From: Pseudomonadota bacterium
GTDB taxonomy: Bacteria; Desulfobacterota; Desulfobulbia; Desulfobulbales; Desulfocapsaceae
Reading direction: 5' to 3'
Length of the DNA stretch: 64,000 bases
Assembly: GCA_018817385.1 (NCBI GenBank)
Contig: JAHIUA010000023.1
Coordinates: 1-64,000, forward strand
The position numbers and the translations under genes were made by a program. The notes under the pieces are model-generated. The model saw only the letters and a list, made by a program, of their open reading frames with translations, had not been told where the DNA came from and made no database searches. Positions 63,601 through 64,000 of the stretch are shown here, piece after piece; position 1 is the stretch's first letter, and the number at the start of each line of letters is the position of its first letter.

Positions 63601-64000
63601 GCTTCATCATCACGCTCAAAGTAAATTGGTTGGTCGTCATTGCATGACAACATGCTGGTTTGATATGCATCTGACCATATTTTCACAATTTTTTTTGAGA
63701 GGAGAGCCTGGCCTTCAATTTTATTTTTTTTAAGATATGAGTAAAGTTGTAAAAACCATTCATTTGATTTGCTACCAAGCCAATGCTCATCTTCAAGACA
63801 TTCTATAAGCTCTTCATTACTCAGTGAAGATACTCCAATAGTTCTTAATTTTTTGTCATACGGTCTAAGTTCCGGCTTCACAAGTTGTACCGTTTTCCTT
63901 AAAGCATTTGGCAAATCATCTCCGAATAAATCCCAAAAGTCTTTACGGGCAATACTGCTTGTTTTCGGTATAGCCAGGCAATCATGGTGTACGATATACA
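60612..64000 (-). CDS. Very large protein with C-terminal HNH nuclease, possibly sacsin-like ATPase, 5' end outside the window
   Basis: The frame continues without a stop to the right edge, so a start at 63914 (TTG) is only an artefact; the visible part is about 1128 residues. The edge encodes YIVHHDCLAIPKTSSIARKDFWDLFG. The visible stretch contains ALLKSVISTSELVETLK and WLPTQKGFMRPPQVFLPRKEIKEIFG, which recall the mid-region of large GHKL/Hsp90-like (sacsin-type) bacterial proteins; that likeness is by eye. A low-complexity acidic linker with many Glu, Ser and Asn follows. The last 111 residues carry an HNH motif: CQICGKTFPQRNG, FIVSHIVDRKHARLLDNSANALCLCPLHF. A nucleotide-binding domain, if present, would lie outside the window. 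Confidence 0.7.
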   Translation of the reverse strand, partial: YIVHHDCLAIPKTSSIARKDFWDLFGDDLPNALRKTVQLVKPELRPYDKKLRTIGVSSLSNEELIECLEDEHWLGSKSNEWFLQLYSYLKKNKIEGQALLSKKIVKIWSDAYQTSMLSCNDDQPIYFERDDEARTVIKDVPGWLEKKIPVAFLERSFLETIARMQDSNKVMAWMMEHLNVHPFSKTNFCIGIQNVLLDKYEDMNPEQIASATSFLVAHADEEFKDWDKIPVVLDNGEKYILSDLYRQNVVVPENYDLQTGWQHIWVTEDDRKHFVVLSNYYEAVTVDHLMSHAKFYSIKYIIKKFPDPFHYQNHEYYNEYDDYKAPEWTINIRGQIESVKRDALFDWAKHNTVSSFGYIHRSRPDGRYNFSIKEQRKSEFEKCLLSLVWLPTQKGFMRPPQVFLPRKEIKEIFGDTVPYLQGTISEQTIELLGIKSVISTSELVETLKDYSNEVHVNQEMLSRIYSALDGRTRFSDPEEIASQFKQHKIIFVLKETGEGDWFTLEQVIWEDAGKILGDDFVYLEKHYPRLKDFFVTTLGVKEKADPESFAQRWLLLQQNTANSSQKLRDLLDSIYRVLLPIAKKKTDERPEWWSHFIEKALVFTQNGSFVEPVEVIVPDDGELKKIFSGTSVEFVWRPEKDSFSQWAPFYEAFGISRISESVTRELAEEADCEISKSNEFITPSMIQMLSAWLREKENNHYRRLVDDGFFETLRELQEAQTEEKIEVIFTLEASGIYKEVEKNYPVFWDRSENLMIINRSTNLADIKRKISSVIAKGAMSNRAYKDLAHWVELILEAKDTDRTQDEGWPIPKEISKLFVKSAADIKGKKSETKNKHDKQAVDISGSPKEEKVSSKADETSGLEGHPSINQLDNDMLTKRGIVKGTVDNPEKNEENSSCTSSSNVQDEIAENAESNNQEIDFAGDTVPAENIIEKIEQAFCRDGETSLSEEFEDDDDYYKSGDVKNPDHRREKTRGHHKNRIADEPTPDKRRQDTIRRMLEPADPGTRTYLADLYSGKCQICGKTFPQRNGKPFFIVSHIVDRKHARLLDNSANALCLCPLHFSQWRHGAVEADNILEQIFTKKTKAEGGGGNLSLQITLCGKKCEISYKEKHLLDLQSLLNELENMNE

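Larger units (their letters stand above)
32049..64000. mobile_element. tRNA-Leu-integrated genomic island (left part), ICE- or IME-like
   Basis: Gene content changes abruptly after the tRNA-Leu: a tyrosine integrase lies 187 bases downstream, then mobilisation genes, defence genes, a recombination operon and a partition pair, without any housekeeping gene to the right edge. Base composition also becomes more AT-rich, especially at 38.8-46.5 kb. I did not find a second copy of the tRNA 3' end, so the right boundary lies outside the window. No mating-pair formation genes are seen, so whether the element is self-transmissible cannot be said. Confidence 0.75.

Noticed and set aside
60612-63914. 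Giant HNH protein with a start at 63914
   Set aside because: The reading frame continues upstream without a stop to base 64000, encoding YIVHHDCLAIPKTSSIARKDFW, so the TTG at 63914 is not the real start.
1-64000. CRISPR array or rRNA operon
   Set aside because: No regular direct repeats with spacers and no 16S, 23S or 5S sequence were seen.
32135-64000. Right attachment site (attR) of the island
   Set aside because: I scanned for a copy of the tRNA-Leu 3' end (CGCCTTCGGCACCA) and did not find one; the boundary is likely outside.

Overview
The window looks like a chromosome segment of an anaerobic Gram-negative bacterium. The Desulfobulbales/Desulfobacterota are my best guess, by inference and not by any search. 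Pointers are a flavodiiron protein beside a small 4Fe-4S ferredoxin, a selenocysteine tRNA, a type IV pilus operon with lipoprotein and secretin, SecB, and a PAS kinase with the N-terminal helix style common in that group.

Region by region. Bases 1-1605 are mobile debris: a MuA-like transposase running off the left edge and a decayed, truncated IS3-family element. Bases 2040-9414 hold single genes: a secreted C39-like protease, an orphan PAS histidine kinase, a cupin, ferredoxin and flavodiiron cluster, a Na+/H+ antiporter, and a small protein with a polyaspartate tail. Bases 9604-32134 are housekeeping: selC convergent with glyQ, a CoA-binding protein, uvrA, secB, a leftward pilus operon (pilM-N-O-P, an AMIN/STN/TPR protein, a separate secretin, a lipoprotein), lepB, pyrB-pyrC, queC-sfsA, and a glycolytic block gap-rimI-pgk-tpiA-secG ending in tRNA-Leu(GAG).

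From the tRNA-Leu to the right edge (32135-64000) everything is accessory. A tyrosine integrase sits next to the tRNA. A leftward mobilisation module follows: HU, two small proteins, an HD-domain MOBH-like protein, a TraD-like coupling ATPase and a divergent NusA-like protein. Next comes a defence block: a 1763-residue nuclease/STAND-like NTPase, a Shedu (SduA) protein, an HNH-like protein and HipBA. A rightward recombination operon (Rad52-like annealing protein, RecB-like nuclease, SSB, RadC, a small unknown, DUF932) carries GC-rich hairpin leaders before most of its genes, and a ParA/ribbon-helix-helix pair follows. The right end holds pRiA4b ORF-3-like genes (one intact, one decayed), RhuM, a DUF6880-like protein, and a two-gene unit of a RecB-like nuclease/DEDD exonuclease/SF1 helicase plus a very large HNH-ended protein that continues past the window.

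The most interesting candidates are the helicase-nuclease plus giant HNH protein pair (57166-64000), the giant nuclease-NTPase (38795-44086), the NusA-like protein inside a mobilisation operon (37579-38325), and the repeated hairpin leaders of the recombination operon.
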